A DNA stretch of 64,000 nt from the NCBI RefSeq assembly GCF_002077695.1, contig NZ_MWUE01000033.1, positions 186,001 to 250,000 of the forward strand, written 5' to 3'. Each line of letters begins with the position of its first letter. The stretch's first letter is position 1. The stretch is from Pantoea latae. Its GTDB lineage: Bacteria > Pseudomonadota > Gammaproteobacteria > Enterobacterales > Enterobacteriaceae. Shown piece by piece: positions 24,546-33,382 of the stretch. Below the pieces are notes generated by a model, which saw nothing but the letters and a program-made list of their open reading frames with translations, ran no database searches and was not told where the DNA came from. The position numbers and the translations under genes are program-made.

Positions 24546-25838
24546 ATGGCGCCAGTTATCAAACCGGTGCGCACCAGCACTCAGATCCCTGCCGCAACCC
24601 GCGTAGTAATTATCGGCGGCGGCATTGTCGGGCTGACCGCCGCGCTGACGCTGGCGGAGCGCGGTATCCCTGTTGTCGTGCTGGAAAAAGGGCGACTGGC
24701 GGGCGAACAGTCCTCACGCAATCTCGGCTGGGTGCGCAAAACCAGCCGCGCGGCGGAAGACGTGCCGCTGGCGCTGGCGGCCGATCGCCTCTGGGCGGAG
24801 ATGCCGGCGCGCACCGGCGCGGATGTGGGCTATCGTCAGGCGGGCATTATGTTTATCGCTCGCCGCGACGCGCAGATGGCGGCGCATGAAGCCTGGCTGG
24901 CGTCAGTGGCGCATCTTGAGCTGGGTTCGCGGCTGCTGAGCGCGGCGGAGATTGCGCGCAACGTGCCCGGCGGCGCGGGCCGCTGGGCAGGCGGCCTGTT
25001 CACGCCCTCTGACGGGCGCGCCGAGCCGTCGCTTGCCGCCAGCGCCATTGCCCAGGCGGCGATAGCCAAAGGAGCGCAAATCGTCGAGCACTGCGCGGTG
25101 CGCTCCCTGACCACCTCGGCGGGCCGCGTCAGCGGCGTGGTAACGGAGCGGGGCGAAATTCGCTGCGATCAGGTTTTGCTGGCCGGCGGAATATGGTCGA
25201 GGCGCTTTCTCGGCAACCTGGGCATTTCGCTGCCGACGCTGCCGTTAATATGCTCGGTGCTGCGCACCAGGCCGATGGCAGGTCCGACCGACATCGCCGT
25301 CGGCGCGCCCGATTTCTCGTTTCGTCGACATCGCGACGGCGGTTTTATCGTCACCCAGCGCGGCGCGCTGGATGCGCCGCTGACCACCGACCATTTGCGC
25401 ATCGGCCTGCGCTATCGTGGCCAGCTGCGCGCCGCGCGCGATAATCTGCGCATTACACTGAACCGCTACTCCATGCAGGACTTTAGCCTGGCGCGTCGCT
25501 GGAGCAGTCAGCAGCCTTCTCCTTTTGAACAGGTGCGCACGCTCGATCCGGCGGTTAACCCGGCCCTGAATCAGGAGGCGTTGAGCAACCTGCGCGCCGC
25601 CTGGCCCGCCTTCGCCCGCGCAGAGATTGAGGCGGCCTGGGCGGGGGCGATTGACGTGACGCCCGATTCCAACCCGGTGATTGGCCCGGTGGCGGCGCTG
25701 CCGGGGCTGACGCTGGCGACCGGTTTTTCTGGCCACGGCTTCGGCACGTCGCCCGCTGCGGGCGCGCTGGCGGCGGATCTGGTGATGGCCGCCAGGCCGA
25801 TTATCGATCCCGCGCCTTACCGTTTCGATCGCTTTTGA
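24546..25838 (+). CDS. FAD-dependent amino acid/amine oxidase (DadA/DAO family)
   Basis: A 430-residue flavoprotein with the FAD loop VVIIGGGIVGLTAALTLAERG near residue 20, then LEKGRLAGEQSSRNLGWVR. The C-terminal flavin signature is ATGFSGHGFGTSPAAG. There is no signal peptide. AGGAGA precedes the ATG. It is last of the cyclodeaminase-Rid-oxidase operon. DAO members oxidise primary or secondary amines to imines; tyramine or a D-amino acid are candidate substrates, from context only. Confidence 0.87.
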   Translation: MAPVIKPVRTSTQIPAATRVVIIGGGIVGLTAALTLAERGIPVVVLEKGRLAGEQSSRNLGWVRKTSRAAEDVPLALAADRLWAEMPARTGADVGYRQAGIMFIARRDAQMAAHEAWLASVAHLELGSRLLSAAEIARNVPGGAGRWAGGLFTPSDGRAEPSLAASAIAQAAIAKGAQIVEHCAVRSLTTSAGRVSGVVTERGEIRCDQVLLAGGIWSRRFLGNLGISLPTLPLICSVLRTRPMAGPTDIAVGAPDFSFRRHRDGGFIVTQRGALDAPLTTDHLRIGLRYRGQLRAARDNLRITLNRYSMQDFSLARRWSSQQPSPFEQVRTLDPAVNPALNQEALSNLRAAWPAFARAEIEAAWAGAIDVTPDSNPVIGPVAALPGLTLATGFSGHGFGTSPAAGALAADLVMAARPIIDPAPYRFDRF

Positions 25839-25906
25839 CAGCGGGATTTAAGCCTGGGAGCTGAAAGCGTCGCGCTGAACTACGCTGAAAGAAAAAGGAG
25901 AGCGCA

Positions 25907-26425
25907 ATGAACGAGAAGATCACGCTGGTCACTGGCGACATCACCCACATCCACGCTGACGCCATCGTCAACGCGGCGAACAGCTCGCTGCTCGGCGGCG
26001 GCGGGGTCGATGGCGCTATTCACCGCGCCGGCGGGCCGGCGATACTGGAGGAGTGCAAACAGATCCGCAACCGGCAGGGCGGCTGCCATACCGGCGACGC
26101 GGTGATCACCACCGGCGGCAACCTGCCCGCGCGCTATGTGATCCACACCGTCGGGCCGGTCTGGAACGGCGGCAGTCAGAACGAGGCGCAGCTGCTGAAG
26201 CGCGCCTACCAGAGCTGTTTTCGCCTGGCGCAGCAGCACGATGTCAAAAGCATCGCCTTTCCCAGCATCAGCACCGGCATCTATCGCTTTCCAAAGAAAA
26301 AGGCGGCTGAAATCGCGCTAGAGGCGATCCGCGACGCGCTGGCGGACAACCCGGCGCTGCAGGAGGTGAAAATCGTCTGCTTCGATGAGGAAACGCGGGC
26401 GATTTACGCCGGGCTGCTCGGTTAG
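25907..26425 (+). CDS. ymdB: Macrodomain O-acetyl-ADP-ribose deacetylase YmdB
   Basis: A 172-residue macrodomain. ADP-ribose contacts are GDITHIHADAIVNAANSSLLGGGGVDGAIHRA (read as successive loops) with catalytic Asn/Asp, and the distal phosphate loop FPSISTGIYRFP. It closely follows E. coli YmdB, which hydrolyses O-acetyl-ADP-ribose and modulates RNase III. AAGGAG precedes the ATG. Its stop overlaps by four bases the stop of the convergent small membrane protein gene. Confidence 0.93.
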   Translation: MNEKITLVTGDITHIHADAIVNAANSSLLGGGGVDGAIHRAGGPAILEECKQIRNRQGGCHTGDAVITTGGNLPARYVIHTVGPVWNGGSQNEAQLLKRAYQSCFRLAQQHDVKSIAFPSISTGIYRFPKKKAAEIALEAIRDALADNPALQEVKIVCFDEETRAIYAGLLG

Positions 26426-26580
26426 TTCAGCACCAGGCCAAGCACCAGCAGCACCACCGCCACCACCGCGTAAACGCCCGCGCGCGTCAGCAGATTTTTC
26501 TGCTGGCGCTTCACGCCCATAAATAAAAAACCCAGCGCAATGCAGAGCGCCATCAGTGAAACCAGTAAATAAGCCGACAT
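26422..26580 (-). CDS. Small two-helix membrane protein (52 aa)
   Basis: Reading 26580 to 26422 gives 52 residues. Two hydrophobic helices (YLLVSLMALCIALGFLFMG and AGVYAVVAVVLLVLGLVL) flank a basic loop KRQQKNLLTR, so both ends should lie on one side of the inner membrane. AAGGAG sits six bases before the ATG, good evidence that it is translated. It ends inside the last codons of ymdB (convergent). I do not recognise the family. Confidence 0.72.
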   Translation of the reverse strand: MSAYLLVSLMALCIALGFLFMGVKRQQKNLLTRAGVYAVVAVVLLVLGLVLN

Positions 26581-26658
26581 GCCGCACTCCTTGTAAAAAA
26601 AGGTTATTTAGCATGTCAGGCACGGCGACGATAGCCGATTTACACTTCTACTCAAATC

Positions 26659-27978
26659 TCAGCGCAGGCCGTTTTCCGGGCGCGCCAGCCCCAGCGTGTC
26701 GCGCAGCGTCCCTTGCGGGTAGGCGGTGCGGAACACCCCGGCGCGCTGCAGGCGCGGCACCACTTCATCAAGAAACAGGTTGCCGCTCGCTTCCAGATAG
26801 GTGGGCAGCACCACGAAGCCGTCGCAGGCGCCGCTGCGATACCAGTCGATCATCATCGCCGCAACCTCATCCGGCGTGCCGACCGGCGATGGAAACGACA
26901 GGCTTTCGGCATAGCGGATCGCCATTTCTCCGAGCGTCAGCTTCTCTTCCAGCGCCTGCGCGATCACATACTGGAAGCGCCCCTTGCTGCCGGTAATGAC
27001 CTCGCGCAGATCGGGCGCAGGTCCATCGAGCGGATACTGCGCCAGATCGTGGTTCATGCTGGCGGACATAAAGCTCAGCGCCGACTCGGCGGTGATCAGC
27101 GACTTCAGAAAGCGATCTTTCTCCTGCGCCGCGGCGTGCGTCTCCGCCAGCACCGGCACGATGCCCGGCAAAATACGCAGTCGATCCGGCGTGCGGCCGA
27201 ACTGCTGCGCTTTGCTTTTCAGCGTTTGATAAAAGCGCTGCGCACGCTGCTGCTCCGGCTGCACCACAAACAACACTTCGGCGTGCTGCGCCGCCAGGTC
27301 GATAAAGGCGTCCGACACGCCCGCCTGGATCACCACCGGGTAGCCCTGCGGCGGGCGCGGAATATTGAGCGGCCCGCGTACATCGAAAAAGGCGCCCTGA
27401 TGGTTGAGGTAGCGGAAGCCATCCGGCCTGGCGAACTCGGCGCCGGCTTTATCCATCACGATGGCGTCATCGTCAAAGCTGTCCCAGAGATTTTTCATTA
27501 GCTGGATAAACTCCGCGGCGCGCGCGTAGCGTTCAGCATGTGAATAGTGGCGGTCGCGGCCAAAGTTGCGCGCTTCGGCGTCGCTGACCGAGGTCACCAG
27601 GTTCCACGCCGCGCGTCCGCCGCTCAGGTGATCGATATTCGCCAGCTGGCGCGCGGTGGTATAGGGCAGCGAATAGGAGGAGGAGACGGTGCCGCCCAGC
27701 CCGATGCGGTCGGTCACCGCCGCCAGCGCGGCGAGCAGCGTCAGCGGCTCCGACCAGCCCTGCGGACGGCTGCGCACCGTGGCGCTCAGATCGCCGCCGT
27801 AGATATCGTCGATCGCCAGCTTATCGGCGACAAAAATCATATCCAGCTTCGCCGCTTCCGCCTGCTGGGCGATGCGGCGAAACAGCGGCCAGTTGCTGCC
27901 GCCGCTGGAGACGGCCTCAGGGTGCCGCCAGCCGCCCTGGTGAATACCGGCGTCCAGGTAGAGCGCGAGGTTCATCAT
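26659..27978 (-). CDS. LLM-class flavin-dependent monooxygenase (NtaA/SnaA/DszA-like)
   Basis: A 439-residue luciferase-like TIM barrel using reduced FMN. The start MMNLALYLDAGIHQGGWRHP and the segments FFDVRGPLNIPRPPQGYPV and VIQAGVSDAFIDLAAQHAEV are characteristic of the NtaA/SnaA/SoxA/DszA group. AAGGAG precedes the tandem ATGs. It is 12 bases after the SsuA-like binding-protein gene on the same strand, so the pair probably acquires and oxidises an organosulfur or similar compound. No flavin reductase, ATPase or permease gene lies next to it. Confidence 0.88.
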   Translation of the reverse strand: MMNLALYLDAGIHQGGWRHPEAVSSGGSNWPLFRRIAQQAEAAKLDMIFVADKLAIDDIYGGDLSATVRSRPQGWSEPLTLLAALAAVTDRIGLGGTVSSSYSLPYTTARQLANIDHLSGGRAAWNLVTSVSDAEARNFGRDRHYSHAERYARAAEFIQLMKNLWDSFDDDAIVMDKAGAEFARPDGFRYLNHQGAFFDVRGPLNIPRPPQGYPVVIQAGVSDAFIDLAAQHAEVLFVVQPEQQRAQRFYQTLKSKAQQFGRTPDRLRILPGIVPVLAETHAAAQEKDRFLKSLITAESALSFMSASMNHDLAQYPLDGPAPDLREVITGSKGRFQYVIAQALEEKLTLGEMAIRYAESLSFPSPVGTPDEVAAMMIDWYRSGACDGFVVLPTYLEASGNLFLDEVVPRLQRAGVFRTAYPQGTLRDTLGLARPENGLR

Positions 27979-27990
27979 GGTTATCTCTCC

Positions 27991-28899
27991 TTACGGCTGG
28001 CGGAAAAAGCTGGCGTCGATCACCTGATCGGCTTTCAGGCCGGGCTTGATCAGCCCGCTGCGGGTAAAGGTGTCGATAGCCGCCTGCTGGCGCTGCTGCA
28101 CCAGCGCCACGTCGGCGACCGGCGCGTTGTTTTCGCGCTTCACTTTGCTGAGCGCTACCGCATCCGGCAGGCGCAGCAGCGTGGCGATGCCCTGTGCATA
28201 GGCCTCAGGATGGGCGACGCCCCACGCGCGCGCGCGGATCAGGCGCTGGCGAAAGTCCTGCAGCGCCGCGCGCTTGTCTGCGATGGCGCGATCGGTTGCC
28301 ACCAGATAGTTGGAGACCGGGAAGTTGTCGCCGTCCACCGCGATCGTCGCGCCGGACTGGGCAATAGCAAAGGAGACGTAGGGTTCCCAGGTGGCGACCG
28401 CGTCCACCGCACCGTTATCCAGCGCCAGCGTCGCTTCGGCTGGGGTGGTAAAGACAAACTGCACGCTGTCGGCGGGCAGGCCCGCTTTGCTCAGCGCATT
28501 AAACACCAGGTTCTGACCGGAGGAGCCTTTTACCGTGGCGATCTTTTTGCCTTTTAAATCTGCGGCGCTTTTGATGCTGCTGCCTTTTTTCACGATGATA
28601 GCGTTGCCCAGATACTGCGAGGCCTGAATCGCTTTTATCGTCGCGCCGGACGCCACCGCGAACGACAGCGGCCCGTCACCCACCAGCCCGGCGTCGAGAT
28701 GGCTGGCGTTGAGCGACTCCAGCAGCGGCGCGGCGTTAGGAAATTCATACCATTTCACTGCATAAGGTAGATCGGTAAGCTGGCCCGCCGCTTCCATCAC
28801 GGCGCGCGCGTTGCCTTTCTGATCGCCCACCACCAGTTCGGTCGAGGCCGCCTGCGCGGCAAACGCGGCCAGAGAGAGCGCTAACGCTAACATTTTCAT
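27991..28899 (-). CDS. ABC substrate-binding protein (SsuA/aliphatic sulfonate type)
   Basis: A 302-residue periplasmic protein; residues 1-17 form a signal peptide ending FAAQA. ELVVGDQKGNARAVMEAAGQL, VGDGPLSFAVASGATIKAI and GKKIATVKGSSGQNLVFNAL are typical of SsuA-like proteins. It precedes the flavin monooxygenase in one transcription unit. The cognate ATPase and permease are missing from the neighbourhood; they may be elsewhere or shared. Confidence 0.88.
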   Translation of the reverse strand: MKMLALALSLAAFAAQAASTELVVGDQKGNARAVMEAAGQLTDLPYAVKWYEFPNAAPLLESLNASHLDAGLVGDGPLSFAVASGATIKAIQASQYLGNAIIVKKGSSIKSAADLKGKKIATVKGSSGQNLVFNALSKAGLPADSVQFVFTTPAEATLALDNGAVDAVATWEPYVSFAIAQSGATIAVDGDNFPVSNYLVATDRAIADKRAALQDFRQRLIRARAWGVAHPEAYAQGIATLLRLPDAVALSKVKRENNAPVADVALVQQRQQAAIDTFTRSGLIKPGLKADQVIDASFFRQP

Positions 28900-29124
28900 T
28901 GCTATTTTCCCGGTGAAAAAAAGAGCAGACTACGTTTGCTGCGCCAAAAGCGTTAATAAGGAATGCGGCATAGGTTATGCGTCTGCTGCGTTAAGCCGCG
29001 GCAGATGCTGGCGGGCTAGTGTGATGACGCGGCTCGCGCAAGGTGAATATTCCTAAAAAAATCCACCGATTTAGGCTAAATCCCGATAAACTGCGCTAAC
29101 GATACCGCCTCTTTTACGGCTTCA

Positions 29125-30186
29125 ATGAATTACTACTCTCCTGATGATACGCATCTGAAGTTACGCTCGACACGATTCGTCAGGCGTATGTTTGCTATGC
29201 GCCAGCTGGGCACGCTGCTCTGTTTTTACCCTATTCTGTCGGTGTTGATGGAGTCGGGATGTGGTCTTAGCGCCTGCGCGCTGCTGTTCGCCAACGCCTT
29301 TTTATGGCCCTGGCTGGCGTGGCGGCTGGCGCTGGCCTCAGACGATCCCACCGGACGCGAGCGCACTAACCTGACGCTCGACGCCGCGTTCGGCGGCGCC
29401 TGGGTGGCGATGATGGCGCTGAGCCCGCTGCCATCGTTCGTCATCATGGCGATTCTGGTGGCGGATCGATACGCCGCAGGCGGCTGGGCGCAGCTTATCG
29501 CCGCGCTGCGGGCGTTTTTGATCGCCTTTGCGCTGGTGTGGCTGGTGCGCGGCGCGCCGGTGAATATGCACTTCAGCATCCGCACGGTATGGCTGAGCCT
29601 GCCGCTCGCCACCTTTTATCTGCTGGCGCTCAGCGTGGTCTCCTACAACCTGACGCTCAGCCTGCGGCTGAAAAACCGCGAGCTGGAGCGCATCGCGCTG
29701 ATGGATCCTGGGCTGAAAATCCCCAATCGTCGGCTGTTTGAGCGTCGGCTGGAGAGCGAGTTTCTGCGCACCCGACGCGGAGAGAGCGCCGCCTGGCTGA
29801 TGCTGATCGATGTCGACCATTTCAAGGCGGTGAACGACAGTTTCGGTCATGAAGCGGGCGATTTCCTGCTGGCGGAAATCTCCGCGCTGCTGCGCGACGG
29901 CGTGGGAATCGAAGATATTCCGGCGCGCTTCGGCGGCGACGAGCTGTGCGTGATCGTGCGCGACGCCCAGGACGCCGCCATCCTGGCGCTGGCGCAGACC
30001 CTCAGGACGCGCATCTCACAGCTGCGCCTGCCTGCGTCGTCCGATTTTTCCTGTACCGTCAGTATCGGCATCGCGCCAGCCAGCCAGGCGGACTCGATCC
30101 ACAGCTGGCTGCGCTATGCTGATGACGCGCTCTACCAGGTCAAGCGCGGTGGACGCGACGGCGTGCGCCTCTGGCAGCCTGCCTGA
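29125..30186 (+). CDS. MASE2-GGDEF diguanylate cyclase (AdrA/DgcC-like layout)
   Basis: A 353-residue protein with an N-terminal MASE2 membrane domain of several helices (residues ~25-180, as in AdrA/DgcC) and a C-terminal cyclase. The active loop is ARFGGDELCVI (GGDEL at 270-274), with metal-site DVDHFKAVNDSFGHEAGD upstream. Five residues before GGDEL, the inhibitory RxxD site reads GIED, so product inhibition is probably lost. It should make c-di-GMP for attachment or cellulose-type outputs. No ribosome site is clear before the ATG, so the start is approximate. Confidence 0.88.
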   Translation: MNYYSPDDTHLKLRSTRFVRRMFAMRQLGTLLCFYPILSVLMESGCGLSACALLFANAFLWPWLAWRLALASDDPTGRERTNLTLDAAFGGAWVAMMALSPLPSFVIMAILVADRYAAGGWAQLIAALRAFLIAFALVWLVRGAPVNMHFSIRTVWLSLPLATFYLLALSVVSYNLTLSLRLKNRELERIALMDPGLKIPNRRLFERRLESEFLRTRRGESAAWLMLIDVDHFKAVNDSFGHEAGDFLLAEISALLRDGVGIEDIPARFGGDELCVIVRDAQDAAILALAQTLRTRISQLRLPASSDFSCTVSIGIAPASQADSIHSWLRYADDALYQVKRGGRDGVRLWQPA

Positions 30187-30196
30187 GGGCCGCGCG

Positions 30197-31390
30197 TCAG
30201 GGTCGCTGACCCGTTTCGCTGGTCAGCACCGTCCACTTCCTTGCCTGCTCGCTCAGGCTAAAACCCAGTCCGGGACGGTCGGAAATCCACATGCGGCCGT
30301 CGCGCAGCTCAAGTTGCTCATTGAATAACGGATTGAGCCATTCAAAGTGCTCCAGCCAGGGTTCAATCGGATAGGCGGCGGCAAGATGCAGGTGGATCTC
30401 CATGGCGAAGTGCGGCGCCAGCTTGCGGCCGTGGCGCGCGGCCAGATCCATGATCTGCAAGAAAGGCGTAATGCCGCCGACGCGCGGCGCGTCGGGCTGC
30501 ACCACATCGCTGGCGTGACCGAGGATCAGCTGCTCATGCTCGCGAAAGCTGGTGAGCATCTCGCCGGTGGCGATCGGCGTATCAAGGGCGCTGGCGAGCG
30601 CCGCATGCCCTTCGACGTCGTAAGCATCCAGCGGCTCCTCGATCCAGACCAGGTTAAACGCCTCCATCTTGCGCCCCATGCGGATAGCGGTTTCGCGATC
30701 CCACTGCTGATTGGCGTCCACCATCAGCGGAAAGTCGTCGCCCAGCGCCTGACGCACCGCGCTGAGGCGGCGCAGATCTTCCGCCGTATCAGGCTGGCCG
30801 ACTTTGATTTTAATGCCGCCGATGCCGTTGTCCCGGGAAATGGCGACATTTTTCAGTACCTGGTCGAGCGGAGTATGCAGAAAGCCGCCGGAGGTGTTGT
30901 AGCACTGCACCGAGTCGCGGTGCGCGCCGAACAGTTTCGCCAGCGGCAGCCCGGCGCGACGCGCCTTCATATCCCACAGGGCGATATCGAACGGCGAGAT
31001 CGCCTGAACCGCCATGCCGCTGCGGCCCACCGACGCGCCAGCCCACAGCAATTTGGTGTAGATCTTGCTGATATCGTTAGGGTCTTCCCCCAGCAGCGCG
31101 TCCGCCAGCTCGCAGGCGTGGGCGTAGATGCCCTGGCCGCCTGCGCGTTTCGAATAGCTAAAGCCGACGCCTGTGAAGCCGTCGCGCGTTTGTAGCTCGG
31201 CAAAAATGATCGCCACCTCGGTCAGCGGTTTCTGGCGGCCGGTCAGCACCTTGGCGTCGCTGACCGGTGTCGCCAGCGGCAGAAAAGCCAGCGACAGCTT
31301 TACCCAGACAATGCGATCGCCAGATTCGGCAGCGGTTTTGCCGCCGTGATGTCTGGCATAAGAGACGGCATCGGAACCGGCATGGGTCAT
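30197..31390 (-). CDS. L-talarate/galactarate dehydratase (enolase superfamily)
   Basis: A 397-residue mandelate-racemase-type enzyme. Near-identity to the Salmonella talarate/galactarate dehydratase is evident from memory: GDRIVWVKLSLAFLPLATPV, GVGFSYSKRAGGQGIYAHA, KIKVGQP with catalytic Lys, metal ligands in MVDANQQW, WIEEPLDAYD and ATGEMLTSF, and the general-base His in LAPHFAMEIH. It dehydrates m-galactarate or L-talarate to a keto-deoxy-glucarate. AGGAGG lies five bases before the ATG at 31390. It is divergent from a LacI regulator, with two palindromes between them. Confidence 0.9.
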   Translation of the reverse strand: MTHAGSDAVSYARHHGGKTAAESGDRIVWVKLSLAFLPLATPVSDAKVLTGRQKPLTEVAIIFAELQTRDGFTGVGFSYSKRAGGQGIYAHACELADALLGEDPNDISKIYTKLLWAGASVGRSGMAVQAISPFDIALWDMKARRAGLPLAKLFGAHRDSVQCYNTSGGFLHTPLDQVLKNVAISRDNGIGGIKIKVGQPDTAEDLRRLSAVRQALGDDFPLMVDANQQWDRETAIRMGRKMEAFNLVWIEEPLDAYDVEGHAALASALDTPIATGEMLTSFREHEQLILGHASDVVQPDAPRVGGITPFLQIMDLAARHGRKLAPHFAMEIHLHLAAAYPIEPWLEHFEWLNPLFNEQLELRDGRMWISDRPGLGFSLSEQARKWTVLTSETGQRP

Positions 31391-31402
31391 AAAAACCTCC
31401 TG

Positions 31403-31420
31403 AATGTTTGCGCTAACATT
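31403..31420. promoter_or_regulatory. LacI-family operator candidate 1
   Basis: AATGTTTGCGCTAACATT is an 18-bp palindrome with two mismatches, 12 bp upstream of the dehydratase start codon and so well placed to block its transcription. It has the same arms (AATGTT/AACATT) as the site at 31524. Confidence 0.65.
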
Positions 31421-31523
31421 TTTAAGCGGGTGAGTGGCTAAAGGCGTTAACAGGTATAGCGTGCCTGCAGCGCATAAAAGCAGGGCTGCGTCACAGTTTA
31501 TTAAAACAGATTCAGCTGCCAAA

Positions 31524-31541
31524 AATGTTAGGGTTAACATT
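31524..31541. promoter_or_regulatory. LacI-family operator candidate 2
   Basis: AATGTTAGGGTTAACATT is an 18-bp palindrome 44 bp upstream of the LacI start, sharing both arms with the site 121 bp away. Paired sites suggest DNA looping and autoregulation by the adjacent regulator. Confidence 0.65.
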
Positions 31542-31585
31542 GTGCCAATGCAGCAACCGCCCGACGCTTGAGGGAGAAGAGAGAA

Positions 31586-32590
31586 ATGAAGATCAAAGCG
31601 AGCCCGCCGCGCGCGCCGACGCTGGAGGATGTGGCGCGCGCCGCCGGCTTATCCGCCATGACCGTCAGCCGCGCGCTGAACGTGCCGCAGCAGGTGCGCG
31701 CGCAAACCCTGGCGCGCGTCATGGAGGCGGTGCGCGCCACCGGCTACATTCCCAACGCGCTGGCGGGCGGGCTGGCGAGCCGCCGCAGCCGACTGATCGC
31801 CGTGGTGGTGCCGCAAATCAACAATGCGATGTTCGTCGACACCATCCAGGCGCTCAACGACGAGATGGTGCGTCAGGGCTACCAGATGCTGCTCTGCGTT
31901 AGCGGCTATCAGGCGGAGAGCGAAGCGGAAATCGTCGCCACGCTGCTGTCGCGTCGGCCGGACGGCATTATTCTCACCGGCATCCACCACACGCCCGCGC
32001 TGAAGAAAATGGTGCTGCAGGCCGCGCTGCCGGTGGTGGAGATCTGGGATATGACGCCGACGCCGATCGATATGCTGGTGGGCTTTTCTCATCAGCAGGT
32101 GGGCGCGGAGGTGGGCGACTATCTCATTCAGCGTGGCTACCGCAAGCCTGCGCTGCTATGGGCCGACGACGCGCGCGCCGCGCAGCGTCGTCAGGGGCTG
32201 GAGGCGCGGCTGCGGCGACAGCAGATTGCCATTGTCGCGCAGATCGCCGTGCCGCTGCCCGCGTCGATGCAGGGCGGGCGCGATGCCTTTGCCGCGCTTG
32301 ACGATGCGGCAGTTGACGTGGTGGTGTGCAGTTCGGACACCATCGCGCAGGGCGCGCTGATTGAGGCGGAGGCGCGCGGCAGACGCGTGCCGCAGGATGT
32401 GGCGGTGATGGGCTTCGGCGATCTCGCCTTCGCCGCGGCCCATCGCCCGGCGATCACCACGGTGCGCATCGATCGTCAGGCGATAGGGCAGCAGGCGGTG
32501 CGCGCGCTGCTGGCGCGTCTGGCGGGCGACGCGGTGCCGCAGCCGGTAACCGATATCGGCTTTGAGATTATTCAGCGCGACTCCGCCTGA
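31586..32590 (+). CDS. LacI-family transcriptional regulator (GntR/IdnR-like)
   Basis: A 334-residue protein: an N-terminal HTH (TLEDVARAAGLSAMTVSRALN) with the hinge region GYIPNALAGGLASRRSR, then a periplasmic-binding-protein-type effector domain (VVVPQINNAMFVDTIQALND; VVCSSDTIAQGALIEA). It resembles gluconate/idonate regulators. The ATG at 31586 is chosen over a TTG six codons earlier. It is divergent from the talarate/galactarate dehydratase with two shared operator-like palindromes, so it probably represses that gene until a sugar acid is present. Confidence 0.9.
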   Translation: MKIKASPPRAPTLEDVARAAGLSAMTVSRALNVPQQVRAQTLARVMEAVRATGYIPNALAGGLASRRSRLIAVVVPQINNAMFVDTIQALNDEMVRQGYQMLLCVSGYQAESEAEIVATLLSRRPDGIILTGIHHTPALKKMVLQAALPVVEIWDMTPTPIDMLVGFSHQQVGAEVGDYLIQRGYRKPALLWADDARAAQRRQGLEARLRRQQIAIVAQIAVPLPASMQGGRDAFAALDDAAVDVVVCSSDTIAQGALIEAEARGRRVPQDVAVMGFGDLAFAAAHRPAITTVRIDRQAIGQQAVRALLARLAGDAVPQPVTDIGFEIIQRDSA

Positions 32591-32593
32591 GGC

Positions 32594-33382
32594 TCAGATA
32601 GCCGCATAGTCGCCGGTGCCGTCCGGCCAGGGGGTCAGCAGATCGAACCCGCTCTCCGTCACCGCAAGGGTGTGTTCCCACTGCGCGGAGAGCGAGCGAT
32701 CTTTGGTGACCACCGTCCAGCCGTCGGAGAGCACGCTGGTGCCCGCTTTACCGGCGTTGATCATCGGCTCAATGGTAAAGATCATGCCCGGCTGCAGCTT
32801 CATGCCTTCTCCCGGCGTGCCGTAGTGCAGCACCTGCGGCTCGTCGTGATAGATCTGACCGACGCCGTGGCCGCAGTAGTCGCGCACCACGGAAAAACCG
32901 GCGCCTTCGGCAACGCGCTGGATTGCCGCGCCGATATCGCCCAGCGTCGCGCCGGGCCTGACGCTGTGAATGCCAGCCACCAGCGACTGATACGTGATAT
33001 CCACCAGGCGGCGGGCGCGCACCGACGGCTCGCCGACGAAATACATGCGGCTGGTATCGCCGTACCAGCCCTCTTTGATAATGCCGATATCGATATTGAC
33101 GATGTCGCCGTTTTTCAGCTTTTTGGCCGAGGGAATGCCGTGGCACACCACATGATTGACCGAGGTGCAGGTGGTGCGCGTATAGCCCTGATAGCCGATA
33201 TTAGCCGGGATCACATGCAGCGTGTTGACGATAAAATCGTGGCAGATGTCATCCAGCTCCTGCGTGGTGATGCCAGGCTGCACATGCGGCGCAATCATCG
33301 CCAGCACCTGGGCCGCCGCGTGGCCCGCCGCGCGCGCCAGCTCGATCTGTTCCTGCGTATGGATCTTTACGCCTCTTTTCAC
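32594..33382 (-). CDS. Type I methionine aminopeptidase (probable second copy)
   Basis: A 262-residue MetAP with all five metal ligands: Asp98 (VNIDIG), Asp109, His172 (YCGHGVGQ), Glu205 (FTIEPM) and Glu236 (WEHTLAV), plus the catalytic His in VVCHGIPS. It removes N-terminal Met. The housekeeping map gene normally lies near rpsB, so this is likely an accessory paralog. The start overlaps the end of the ParD-like gene by four bases (ATGA), giving translational coupling with that DNA-binding-type protein. Confidence 0.9.
   Translation of the reverse strand: MKRGVKIHTQEQIELARAAGHAAAQVLAMIAPHVQPGITTQELDDICHDFIVNTLHVIPANIGYQGYTRTTCTSVNHVVCHGIPSAKKLKNGDIVNIDIGIIKEGWYGDTSRMYFVGEPSVRARRLVDITYQSLVAGIHSVRPGATLGDIGAAIQRVAEGAGFSVVRDYCGHGVGQIYHDEPQVLHYGTPGEGMKLQPGMIFTIEPMINAGKAGTSVLSDGWTVVTKDRSLSAQWEHTLAVTESGFDLLTPWPDGTGDYAAI

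Noticed and set aside
27547..28557. 336-codon plus-strand frame
   Set aside because: Antisense to the monooxygenase and binding-protein genes, both with strong family features.
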